DNA from: VRUE01 sp035554595
GTDB taxonomy: Bacteria; Actinomycetota; Thermoleophilia; Solirubrobacterales; 70-9
Reading direction: 5' to 3'
Assembly (NCBI GenBank): GCA_035554595.1
Contig: DATMIH010000207.1
Span: 1 to 28,427, forward strand
DNA: 28,427 bases
Of this stretch, positions 7,360-14,442 are shown piece after piece. Under the pieces are notes generated by a model, which made no database searches, was not told the DNA's origin, and saw only the letters and a program-made list of their open reading frames with translations. The position numbers and the translations under genes were made by a program. Every line of letters begins with the position of its first letter. The first letter of the stretch is position 1.

Positions 7360-8670
7360 ATGTCACGATTAAGACGCCTGATAGGCGTCGGTACGTGCTC
7401 CGCGTTGCTAGCCTTGGCGGCAGTCGGTGCAACCGCGGCGCATGCCGCCCCGCTCGGCTTCTGGAAAGTTGGTGAAACCTATGTTTCGTTAACCTTATCC
7501 CCGACCCTCAAAGTTAGTGAACTGGAGGGTAAAAGCCTGGTCCTCTTAAGTAAAGTGGGGGGCAGTAAAGTCGAAATCTCTTGCTCGGGCATCGAATTCA
7601 TCGGCGTCCGTTTGGTCGTCGACGGATCGCTTGGCAATGAAGGAAAAATCAGACTCTCCGGCTGCGTGACCAAGCTCAACGAAAAAATTTCGGCCGCATG
7701 TGAACCGACCAATGGCGCCGAAAAAGGGGTTATCGTCAGTAATACGATCAAAGGTGCTCTTGCTCCGCACGAAGGAAGCCTTGTCGTCCAAATTCAGGGC
7801 AGTCTCAGTGAAACAATCGCGACTGTCGTATCAAGCGAAACATGCACGATAGGCAAAAGCGTCGCATTGATCGGAACCCTTTCACTGAAAGATGGCGCGA
7901 TCAAGACCTTGAGCACAAGTCATTTATTCTCGGGTGGGCCCTTAAGCGAAGCTTGGCTCGTTAGCAAAACAGCGGAACACCTAACGACGATGGACGCGAG
8001 CATCGTGCTCACGCTTTCAGGTGAAGATGCCGGTAAAGAATGGCGCGCTGTCGAAGCGAAAGCTAGCTGGACGGTCAATGGCTCGGAAGTAACGTCAAAA
8101 TTACTTCCCTTGCTTTCGATTAGGGAAATCGAGGGAAACGACGAGTCGCTCTTAAGCGAAGTGGCTAAAATAAAAGTCGAGAAATTATGCACTAACGCGG
8201 AACTTATCGGCGCCAAACTCGAACCGGAAGGAAAAGTATCGGCTGGCGCCAAAGTCAAATTTTCCGGCTGCGTCTTCAAGCTCAATGGTACCGTGACGCC
8301 TGCCTGTAAACCGCACTCGAAAGGCGCGGAACCAGGGGTCATCATCACGAATGAAGCAAAAGGTCAGCTTTCGCTGGAGGGCGAAGAAGGAATCCTGCGT
8401 TTGCAGCCGGTTACAGGGGAAGTTCTGGTCACTGTTGAACTGGGGGAAGAATGCGCTATCGGCGAACAGATGCCCTTGATCGGCAAGCTTGTCCTGACGA
8501 TCTCCAAATCGACCACTGAAGCCAAAGAACACTTAGTGGCGGGGAGTGCGCTCAGCGAACTTTGGCTGATTAGTAAGACTGAAGAACACAAAGTGTTGCT
8601 GGATGGCAGCGGAATATTGGAGCTGACCGGCGAACACAAAGGTTTGGCTTGGAGAGGCATCGTCGAATAG
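7360..8670 (+). CDS. Secreted protein made of two tandem homologous repeats
   Basis: A 436-residue exported protein starting at ATG 7360, with GGAGGA six bases upstream. The signal peptide (MSRLRRLIGVG, then a hydrophobic core, ATAAHAA) ends near residue 30. The mature protein is an internal duplication: residues ~32-232 and ~235-436 align along their length. Shared landmarks are SGCVTKLN/SGCVFKLN, AACEPT/PACKPH, GVIVSN/GVIITN, ETCTIG/EECAIG, LSEAWLVSKTAEH/LSELWLISKTEEH and GKEWRAVEA/GLAWRGIVE. Each repeat has four Cys in equivalent places, probably two disulfides. I recognise it as an abundant secreted family of Solirubrobacterales with no known function. Sampled stretches are near 50% G+C, with many GAA/AAA codons, unlike the flanking permeases. 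Confidence 0.85.
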   Translation: MSRLRRLIGVGTCSALLALAAVGATAAHAAPLGFWKVGETYVSLTLSPTLKVSELEGKSLVLLSKVGGSKVEISCSGIEFIGVRLVVDGSLGNEGKIRLSGCVTKLNEKISAACEPTNGAEKGVIVSNTIKGALAPHEGSLVVQIQGSLSETIATVVSSETCTIGKSVALIGTLSLKDGAIKTLSTSHLFSGGPLSEAWLVSKTAEHLTTMDASIVLTLSGEDAGKEWRAVEAKASWTVNGSEVTSKLLPLLSIREIEGNDESLLSEVAKIKVEKLCTNAELIGAKLEPEGKVSAGAKVKFSGCVFKLNGTVTPACKPHSKGAEPGVIITNEAKGQLSLEGEEGILRLQPVTGEVLVTVELGEECAIGEQMPLIGKLVLTISKSTTEAKEHLVAGSALSELWLISKTEEHKVLLDGSGILELTGEHKGLAWRGIVE

Positions 8671-8707
8671 TGCCGCTTATCTTGCGAGGTCTTGCTGTTG
8701 AGAAAGG

Positions 8708-8730
8708 GGGGCGGGGCATGGCCTCGCCCC
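8708..8730 (+). terminator. G+C-rich hairpin after the secreted-repeat gene
   Basis: GGGGCG (8708-8713) pairs with CGCCCC (8725-8730) about 40 bases after the stop codon, and the loop can pair further (GG with CC). There is no T-run, so this is a weak terminator candidate. Confidence 0.35.
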
Positions 8731-8752
8731 TCCTCGTAAGATTGGGGGACGA

Positions 8753-8941
8753 ATGACCTCCTCGGAGCGGATCTATCGCAGATCGGTACAGGCATTCTCG
8801 TTGGTTTTCGTTGTCCTGGGTTTGGTGCTCCTGATCGTCACCCTGGTTTCTGGCGGCGGTCCGCTTTCCGTTGGTACTTTGCTTGGCCTGGCGTTCCTCG
8901 CAGTCGGCGCTGGGCGACTCTGGATAGCGTCTCGTACGTGA
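8753..8941 (+). CDS. Small membrane protein, two predicted TM helices
   Basis: A 62-residue protein with a short basic N-terminus (SSERIYRRS), one hydrophobic helix (FSLVFVVLGLVLLIVTLVSG), a glycine turn and a second helix (GTLLGLAFLAVGAGRLWIA). ATG 8753 follows GGGGGA. The last codons overlap the GTG of the next permease by four bases, so the two are probably translationally coupled. It may be an accessory subunit of that permease. No family was recognised. Confidence 0.65.
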   Translation: MTSSERIYRRSVQAFSLVFVVLGLVLLIVTLVSGGGPLSVGTLLGLAFLAVGAGRLWIASRT

Positions 8942-10965
8942 GCACGTCGGCGCAGGACGAGAAGTCACCGCAGCAGCCCGAGCAGCCCCCGAAGCCGCGG
9001 CTGCAGCCGCTTCTGCAGCGCGCCACCGGCGTGCCTGGACTGTTCGTCGCCGTCTACTCGGCGGTCGGCTTCTCGATCTACTTCTCGCTCGGCGTCGTCG
9101 CCGACCGCGGGCTCGGCCTGACGCCCGTCATCTTCCTCGCCGCCGGCCTGCTCTTCGTCATCACCACGCTCAGCTACGTCGAGGGCGGGGCGATGCTGCG
9201 CGAACGCGGCGGCTCCTCGAGCTTTGCCCGCAACGCCTTCAACGAGCTGATCGCCTTCATCGCCGGCTGGGCGATCCTGATCGATTACCTGATCGTCGCC
9301 GCCCTGGCCGCGATTTCGGTTCCGCACTACCTGGAGCCGATCTCATCCAACCTTTCCGAGGCGGGCTGGGAGATCGGCATCGCCGGCGCCGTGATCGTCG
9401 CTGCCTGCGTGCTCAACATGCTCAACATCACCGGCCGCAGCCGCGAGCGGCCGCTGGCGGTCCTCGCCCTCGCCGACATCGCCCTGCAGCTCGCCGTGGT
9501 CGTCGTCGGCGTGCTGGCGGTCTTCCACCCCGATCGCCTCACCGACCAGATCAACCTCTTCACCAGTCCCGACTTCCACGACATCGTCTACGCCTCGGTG
9601 GTGGCGATGCTCGCCTACGCCGGCATCGAGGCCGCTTCGGACCTCGCTCCCGACATCAACGTCAACCCGCGCGACCTCAAGCGCATCGTCTCGGTCGGCG
9701 CCCTCGCGGTGCCGCTGGTCTACGCCGGCATGGCGGCGATCGCGCTGATGGCGGTGCCGGTCGTCGCCGGACCGAACGGCCCAGAAACCGCCCTCGGCCA
9801 TCAGTACGTCGAGGCGCCAGTGCTCGGGGTCGTCTCCGCCTATCACCCGGTCTGGCTCTCCGACGCGATGCGCTGGCTGGTCGTCATCGTCGCTACGCCG
9901 GTCCTTTTCTGGGCCGTGACGACGGCACTGCTCGGCGTTTCCCGCCACATCTACACGCTGGCGATCAACCGCCAGATCCCTAGCTGGCTGGGCAAGCTCA
10001 ACAGCCGCCACGCGACGCCGCAGGTGGCGATCGCGATCTCCGGCGTGATCGCGATCGGCCTGGTGCTGCCGACCAACGTCAAGCTGCTCGCTGGCCTCTA
10101 TGCCTTCGGGGCGATGCTGGCGATCACGATCGCCCAGCTCTCGATCCTGCGCCTGCGCGTCACCCAGCCGGATCGCCCGCGCCCCTTCCGCGTCCCCGTA
10201 GACGTCAATTGGCGCGGCGCCCAGCTGCCGCTGCCCGCTCTGCTCGGCGGACTCGTCAGCGCCCTCGCCTTCATCAGCGTGCTGATCTACCACGACACCG
10301 CCCGCTGGGTCGGCCTCGGCTGGATGACCTTCGGGCTGCTCTTCTACGTCATTTACCGCAAGGGCTTTGAGGGGACGACGCTGACCAAGCGTGTCACCGT
10401 CAGCGAGAGGGCGCTAACCAAGCAAGTGGCTGAAGTCGCCTTCCGCAACATCCTCGTGCCGGTCTTCGGCACCAAGCTCGACGATGACATCGTCGGCACC
10501 GCCGGCCGCCTCGCCGCCGCCGAGCAAGAGGAGGCCGAGAGCGGGGAGGACCCGACTCGCCTCGACCTCGTCTACGTGATCGAGGTGCCGCTGACGCTCC
10601 CACTTGACGCCGAGCTGCCGGCCGAGATCGAGGAAAGCGCCCAGCGCGCCCTGAAGCGGGCCAGCGACGTCGCCGAGGAGTACGCGGACGTCAAGGTGAC
10701 CGCCGAGGTCGTCCGCGCCCGCGGCGTCGGCGCCGGCATCGTCGAATCGGCGCGGCGCTACAACTCCGAGGCGATCGTGATTGGCGGTGAGCCCCCGACC
10801 AAGATCAAGGGTGGCGCCAGGCTCGGCGGCATCGGCGCCGCCAAGCCCGCCGAGATCGGCGCCGCCACCGAGTACGTGCTGAAGAAAGCGCCCTGCCGGG
10901 TGCTGCTGACGGCGCCGCCAGAGGCCAATCCGGAGACCACAAAAAAGCAGATGATCGGTTTGTAG
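8938..10965 (+). CDS. APC-superfamily permease with C-terminal UspA-like domain (second copy)
   Basis: A 675-residue paralogue of the permease at 5343-7241. A Pro/Gln-rich cytosolic N-terminus precedes the first helix (VAVYSAVGFSIYFSLG). The same landmarks follow: AMLRERGGSSSFARNAFNE, IDYLIVAALAAISVPHYLEP and LAYAGIEAASDLAPDIN. The C-terminal ~170 residues are a UspA-like domain (FRNILVPVFGTKLDDDIV to CRVLLTAPPEA). This copy has a Gly-rich insertion before the last strand (GGARLGGIGAAKPAEIG) that the first copy lacks. It overlaps the small membrane protein gene by four bases. The following RCK gene starts 52 bases downstream on the same strand. Substrate unknown; amino acids or cations are possible. 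Confidence 0.85.
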   Translation: MSTSAQDEKSPQQPEQPPKPRLQPLLQRATGVPGLFVAVYSAVGFSIYFSLGVVADRGLGLTPVIFLAAGLLFVITTLSYVEGGAMLRERGGSSSFARNAFNELIAFIAGWAILIDYLIVAALAAISVPHYLEPISSNLSEAGWEIGIAGAVIVAACVLNMLNITGRSRERPLAVLALADIALQLAVVVVGVLAVFHPDRLTDQINLFTSPDFHDIVYASVVAMLAYAGIEAASDLAPDINVNPRDLKRIVSVGALAVPLVYAGMAAIALMAVPVVAGPNGPETALGHQYVEAPVLGVVSAYHPVWLSDAMRWLVVIVATPVLFWAVTTALLGVSRHIYTLAINRQIPSWLGKLNSRHATPQVAIAISGVIAIGLVLPTNVKLLAGLYAFGAMLAITIAQLSILRLRVTQPDRPRPFRVPVDVNWRGAQLPLPALLGGLVSALAFISVLIYHDTARWVGLGWMTFGLLFYVIYRKGFEGTTLTKRVTVSERALTKQVAEVAFRNILVPVFGTKLDDDIVGTAGRLAAAEQEEAESGEDPTRLDLVYVIEVPLTLPLDAELPAEIEESAQRALKRASDVAEEYADVKVTAEVVRARGVGAGIVESARRYNSEAIVIGGEPPTKIKGGARLGGIGAAKPAEIGAATEYVLKKAPCRVLLTAPPEANPETTKKQMIGL

Positions 10966-11017
10966 TTGCCGACCGGTGCATCATCTTTTAGCTCACTAGT
11001 ATCCGAGCCGTGATCCC

Positions 11018-11482
11018 ATGTTCATCCTGATCGTCGGCTGTGGCCGCGTGGGCTCCTCCGTCGCTCGCTCGATGCTGAGTGAGGGGCACGAAGTCTCCTG
11101 CCTCGACGAGGACCCCGAGTCCCACGCGCGACTGGAGGTCGGGCTCGACAAGGGCTGGGAGGACCTCGGCGGCCAGTTCACCGTCGGCGCCGGCCTCGAG
11201 ACCGACGCCCTGGTCGCCGCCGGGATCGAGAACGCTGACGCCTTCATCGCCTCCACCGACGGCGACAACACCAACATCGTCATCGCCCAGATCGCTCAGC
11301 GCCGCTACGAGGTGCCGACCGTGATCGCCCGCATCCTCGATCCGCTGCGGGCCGAATGGTACGAGCGCCAGGGCCTGCACACGGTCTGTCCGACCCGGGT
11401 CGCGATCGACATGCTGGAGAGCGCCGTTCGCGAGGGCGACGTGCGCGAGGCCTCGGGCGGCGCAGCCAGCGAGGCCTCCTGA
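11018..11482 (+). CDS. RCK (TrkA-N) domain protein, single domain
   Basis: A 154-residue cytosolic protein with one Rossmann-type RCK_N domain. The nucleotide-binding motif is GCGRVGSSVA near the N-terminus, then LDEDPES after the second strand and ADAFIASTDGDNTNIVIAQIAQ. The RCK_C domain is absent; a short Ala/Ser tail follows. RCK proteins bind NAD(H) or ATP/ADP and gate potassium channels and transporters such as Trk and Ktr. Its TGA overlaps the ATG of the next RCK gene by one base, so the two products probably act together as a hetero-oligomer. Confidence 0.85.
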   Translation: MFILIVGCGRVGSSVARSMLSEGHEVSCLDEDPESHARLEVGLDKGWEDLGGQFTVGAGLETDALVAAGIENADAFIASTDGDNTNIVIAQIAQRRYEVPTVIARILDPLRAEWYERQGLHTVCPTRVAIDMLESAVREGDVREASGGAASEAS

Positions 11483-12171
11483 TGTACATCATCGTCGTCG
11501 GCGCCGGCAAGGTGGGCTGGAACCTGGCCCGCGAGCTGCTCGAAAAGGAACACGAGGTGACGGTGATCGAGAACAACCGCCGCCGCTACCTGACCGTCGA
11601 GCAGGAGCTCGAGCACAACGTCTCCTACGGCGACGCCTCCGAGCTCTGGGTGCTGGAGCGGGCCGGGATCGAACGCGCCGACATGCTGATCGCGGTCACC
11701 GGCGACGACGAGGACAACATGCTGATTTGCCAGGTCGCGCGCGAGAAGTACAACGTCGAGCGCGTCATCGCCCGCGTCAACAACCCGCGCAACAAGCCTC
11801 ACTTCGACCTGCTTGGGATCAAGCCCTCGGTCTCGGCCACCGACCTGATCTTGCGCCTGCTCGAGCACGAGGTGCCCGAGTACGGACTCGTCCACCTGCT
11901 CGACCTGCAGGAGGAGCAGCTGGAGATCATCGAGATGTTGCTCGGCAAGGACTCCGGGGTAACCGGGAGGCGTGTCGGCGATCTCGAAATGCCCGAAGGC
12001 AGCCTCTTGATCTCGGTGCTGCGCAACGGCAAGGGCTTCGTCCCCGTCGCCGACACCGTGCTCGAGGTCGGCGACGAGGTGCTAGCGGTGCTCGATCCGG
12101 GCCACGAGGAGCTGCTGAAGGAAATGTTCGGCCCCTCCGGCGGCAACGGCTCGGGCAACGGCGGTGGCTGA
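11482..12171 (+). CDS. TrkA-like RCK_N + RCK_C regulatory protein
   Basis: A 229-residue cytosolic protein. The RCK_N domain (MYIIVVGAGKVGWNLARELL with acidic VIENN after strand two, and ADMLIAVTGDDEDNMLICQVA) spans residues ~1-135. An RCK_C (TrkA-C) domain follows at ~140-220 (VTGRRVGDLEMPEGSLLISVLRNGKGFVPVADTVLEVGDEVLAVL pattern, written in parts here: EMPEGSLLISVL, GDEVLAVLDPG). It ends in a Gly/Ser/Asn tail. The start overlaps the previous RCK stop by one base and its end overlaps the next gene by eight bases, so three genes form a tight operon. No TrkH/KtrB pore gene is in the window; the nearby APC-Usp permeases are the possible regulated transporters. Confidence 0.88.
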   Translation: MYIIVVGAGKVGWNLARELLEKEHEVTVIENNRRRYLTVEQELEHNVSYGDASELWVLERAGIERADMLIAVTGDDEDNMLICQVAREKYNVERVIARVNNPRNKPHFDLLGIKPSVSATDLILRLLEHEVPEYGLVHLLDLQEEQLEIIEMLLGKDSGVTGRRVGDLEMPEGSLLISVLRNGKGFVPVADTVLEVGDEVLAVLDPGHEELLKEMFGPSGGNGSGNGGG

Positions 12172-13396
12172 GCGCCAGGTCGACTTCCTCCTGATCGGCG
12201 GTGGCCTCGCCTCCGCCAACTGCGCTGCCGAGCTGCGCAAGCGCGGGGCGGAGGGCTCGATCCTGCTCGCCGGCCGCGAGCCCGAGCCGCCCTACGAACG
12301 CCCGCCGCTCTCCAAGGAGTACCTGCGCGGCGAGGCCGAGCGCGCCGACGCCTACGTCAACCCGCCCGAGTGGTACGAGGAGAACGACGTCGAGCTGCTC
12401 AGCGGTACCAACGTGATGTCGCTCGACCCAGCGACGCGCACGGCGAAGCTGCAGGGCGGCGATGAGGTCAGCTTTGACAAGGCGCTGATCGCCACGGGGG
12501 CGATGGTCAACATCCTCCGCGTCGAGGGTGCCGAGAACGAGGGCATCCACTACCTGCGTGCCTTCGGTAACTCCGACGCGATCCGCAACGACGCCAAGGC
12601 GGCCGAGCACGTGGTCCTGATCGGCGGCAGCTACATCGGCGCCGAGGTCGCCGCCTCGCTGACTGCCAAGGGCACCAAGTGCACGATCGTGACGATGGAG
12701 GAGATCGCCCTCTCCCGCACCTTCGGCGATGAGGCCGGCCGCTGGTTCCACCGGCTGCTCGAGTCCAACGGCGTGACGATCCACGGCGGCGAGGAGCTCG
12801 AGGCTTACGAGGGGGACGGCCGGGTCAAGGGCGTCGTTACCAAGAGCGGCCTGGCGATCGAGTGCGACGCGGTCGTCGTCGGCGCCGGCGTCCGCCCCGA
12901 CGCGATGCTGGCCGAGCGCGCCGGCCTCGAGGTCGACGACGGCATCGTCTGCGACTCGAAGCTGCGGACTTCCGCCGAGGGCGTCTACGCCGCCGGTGAC
13001 TGCTGCTCCTACGAGAGCGTCATCCACGGTCGCCGCATCCGGGTCGAGCACTGGGACGTGGCGATGCAGCAAGGAATGCACGCCGCCCGCAACATGCTCG
13101 GCGCCGACGCCGACTACGAGGTCGTCCCCTACTTCTTCAGCGACCTCGCCGACTGGGCCGGCCTCGAGTACGTCGGCCCGGCCAAGGACTGGGACGAGGA
13201 GATCTGGCGCGGCGACCGCGAGCAGGGCGAGTTCTCCGTCTGGTACCTCAAGGATGGCCGCGTCGCCGGCGCCCTCAGCGTCGAGCGCTCCGAAGACCTC
13301 GCCGAGGCCCGCCGCCTGCTCGCCGACAGGGTCGATGTCTCCGGGGCCAAGGAGCAGATCGCCGATCCCGACAGCGATCTTTCCGCGATCGGCTGA
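12164..13396 (+). CDS. FAD-dependent NAD(P)H oxidoreductase (ferredoxin/rubredoxin reductase or AIF-like)
   Basis: A 410-residue pyridine nucleotide-disulfide oxidoreductase-fold protein. The FAD-binding dinucleotide motif is FLLIGGGLASANCAAELR at residues 8-25, followed by ERPPLSKEYL and the ATGA segment. The NAD(P) motif is VVLIGGSYIGAEVAASL at about residue 150, and the C-terminal FAD motif is GVYAAGDCC at about 275. There is no redox-active CxxxxC, so it belongs with the reductases that pass electrons to ferredoxin, rubredoxin or a quinone. The C-terminal reductase dimerisation-like domain (HWDVAMQQGMHAARNM onwards) is complete. GTG 12164 overlaps the RCK gene by eight bases. No ferredoxin or rubredoxin gene is adjacent, so its electron partner is unknown. 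Confidence 0.85.
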   Translation: MAERQVDFLLIGGGLASANCAAELRKRGAEGSILLAGREPEPPYERPPLSKEYLRGEAERADAYVNPPEWYEENDVELLSGTNVMSLDPATRTAKLQGGDEVSFDKALIATGAMVNILRVEGAENEGIHYLRAFGNSDAIRNDAKAAEHVVLIGGSYIGAEVAASLTAKGTKCTIVTMEEIALSRTFGDEAGRWFHRLLESNGVTIHGGEELEAYEGDGRVKGVVTKSGLAIECDAVVVGAGVRPDAMLAERAGLEVDDGIVCDSKLRTSAEGVYAAGDCCSYESVIHGRRIRVEHWDVAMQQGMHAARNMLGADADYEVVPYFFSDLADWAGLEYVGPAKDWDEEIWRGDREQGEFSVWYLKDGRVAGALSVERSEDLAEARRLLADRVDVSGAKEQIADPDSDLSAIG

Positions 13397-13471
13397 CGCG
13401 CAGCCGACTTTCACCCCACCCCAGTGGGGTCAATGTCGGATGCGCCGAGCGGATATCCTCAGTCGCTCCTT

Positions 13472-13542
13472 TGCGGCCTGGTGTAATGGCAGCACGCCTC
13501 GCTCTGGACGAGGTAGTCGGGGTTCGAGTCCCTGGGCCGCAG
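13472..13542 (+). tRNA. tRNA-Gln (anticodon CTG)
   Basis: The acceptor stem 13472-13478 (TGCGGCC) pairs fully with 13535-13541 (GGCCGCA), and the discriminator base is G. The anticodon stem 13497-13501/13509-13513 (CCTCG/CGAGG) encloses a 7-base loop with anticodon CTG at 13504-13506. The T arm is CGGGG-TTCGAGT-CCCTG with one G-U pair. The 3' CCA is not encoded. Confidence 0.95.
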
Positions 13543-13612
13543 CTCCAAGCCGTTCCTACGGGCTCAAATCCCTGCAAGAGCGTCTAATCCCTCTGCTAGT
13601 TTCGCCCCACTC

Positions 13613-14335
13613 GTGAGCTCTCGCCGCATATCCATCCTCGTCCTGCCTGCAGCCGCGCTGCTGATCGCCGGCTGCGGTGGGGGAGGAAGTAGCGATTCGA
13701 GTGAATCGACGGCTACGACCGTGGCGGCGCCGAAGGCGCTGAGCAAGGCCGAGCTGATCGAACAGGGCGACGCGATCTGCGCTGAGGTCAATGCCGCGGT
13801 TGGTTCGGTTGGCTCCAGCAGCACCGAAAACAGCAGCCCCGCCGGTCAGGCCGCCGATCTCTACAGCGGCATGGTCGCCAGCCTCAACAACCTCGGCACG
13901 CCGCAGGAAACCGACGGCTACACCGAATTCTCCAGCGCCGCCGAAGAACTGGCCAAAGCCGAGGACGAAGTCAAACTCGCTTCCGAGCGCGGCGACACGG
14001 CAGGCCTCGAAGCCGCCGAATCGAGCGCCTCCGAAGCGCTGACCTCGTTCCAAAACGCGGCCAGCGAATACGGCTTCAAAGACTGCAGCGAAGGCCCGAG
14101 CGCTCCGGCCACCTCAGGGCCGACCTCCGAATCGGCTGAAGCCGAAGCTGGCGGCGAAGAACCCGAAGCGATTGAACCCGAAGCCGTCGAACCTGAAGTA
14201 GAAGCCGAAGCCGCGCCCGAAGTCGCCCCCGAAACCGGCGGCGCTGGCGGCACGGCCGAAGGCGGCGGCACCGCGGGGGCCCCTGAAGGTGGGGGCACGA
14301 CCGGCGGTAGCTCCGGCGGCATCGGCCCCGGCTAG
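13613..14335 (+). CDS. Putative lipoprotein with acidic and glycine-rich tail
   Basis: A 240-residue exported protein with a lipoprotein signal: MSSRR, hydrophobic core, and lipobox IAGC with Cys21 as the lipidation site, followed by GGGGSS. A helical middle domain (~residues 45-155) has two Cys (ICAEV and KDCSEG) that could form a disulfide. It resembles small actinobacterial lipoproteins with a DAICAE motif (KAELIEQGDAICAEVNAAV). The last ~85 residues are low-complexity: Glu/Pro/Ala-rich (EPEAIEPEAVEPEVEAEA), then Gly/Thr-rich, likely a cell-wall-spanning or disordered tail. The GTG start lies 70 bases after the tRNA, with no strong Shine-Dalgarno. Function unknown. Confidence 0.75.
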   Translation: MSSRRISILVLPAAALLIAGCGGGGSSDSSESTATTVAAPKALSKAELIEQGDAICAEVNAAVGSVGSSSTENSSPAGQAADLYSGMVASLNNLGTPQETDGYTEFSSAAEELAKAEDEVKLASERGDTAGLEAAESSASEALTSFQNAASEYGFKDCSEGPSAPATSGPTSESAEAEAGGEEPEAIEPEAVEPEVEAEAAPEVAPETGGAGGTAEGGGTAGAPEGGGTTGGSSGGIGPG

Positions 14336-14442
14336 CGCGACGCGCCCTCCATTAACCACCGGTGAGGTGGAAAAAGGGGGGCACATCTCGAGCGTCGTCC
14401 TCGCTTCCGGTTCTCCGCAACGAAGTCGTCACGAAGAGTGAC

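Noticed and set aside
11927..13414. 495-codon minus-strand frame opposite the oxidoreductase
   Set aside because: Shadow frame of a G+C-rich gene; no domain is visible while the plus strand has full FAD and NAD motifs.
13413..13430. Terminator after the oxidoreductase gene
   Set aside because: Only a 6-bp ACCCCA/TGGGGT stem without a T-run; too weak to call.
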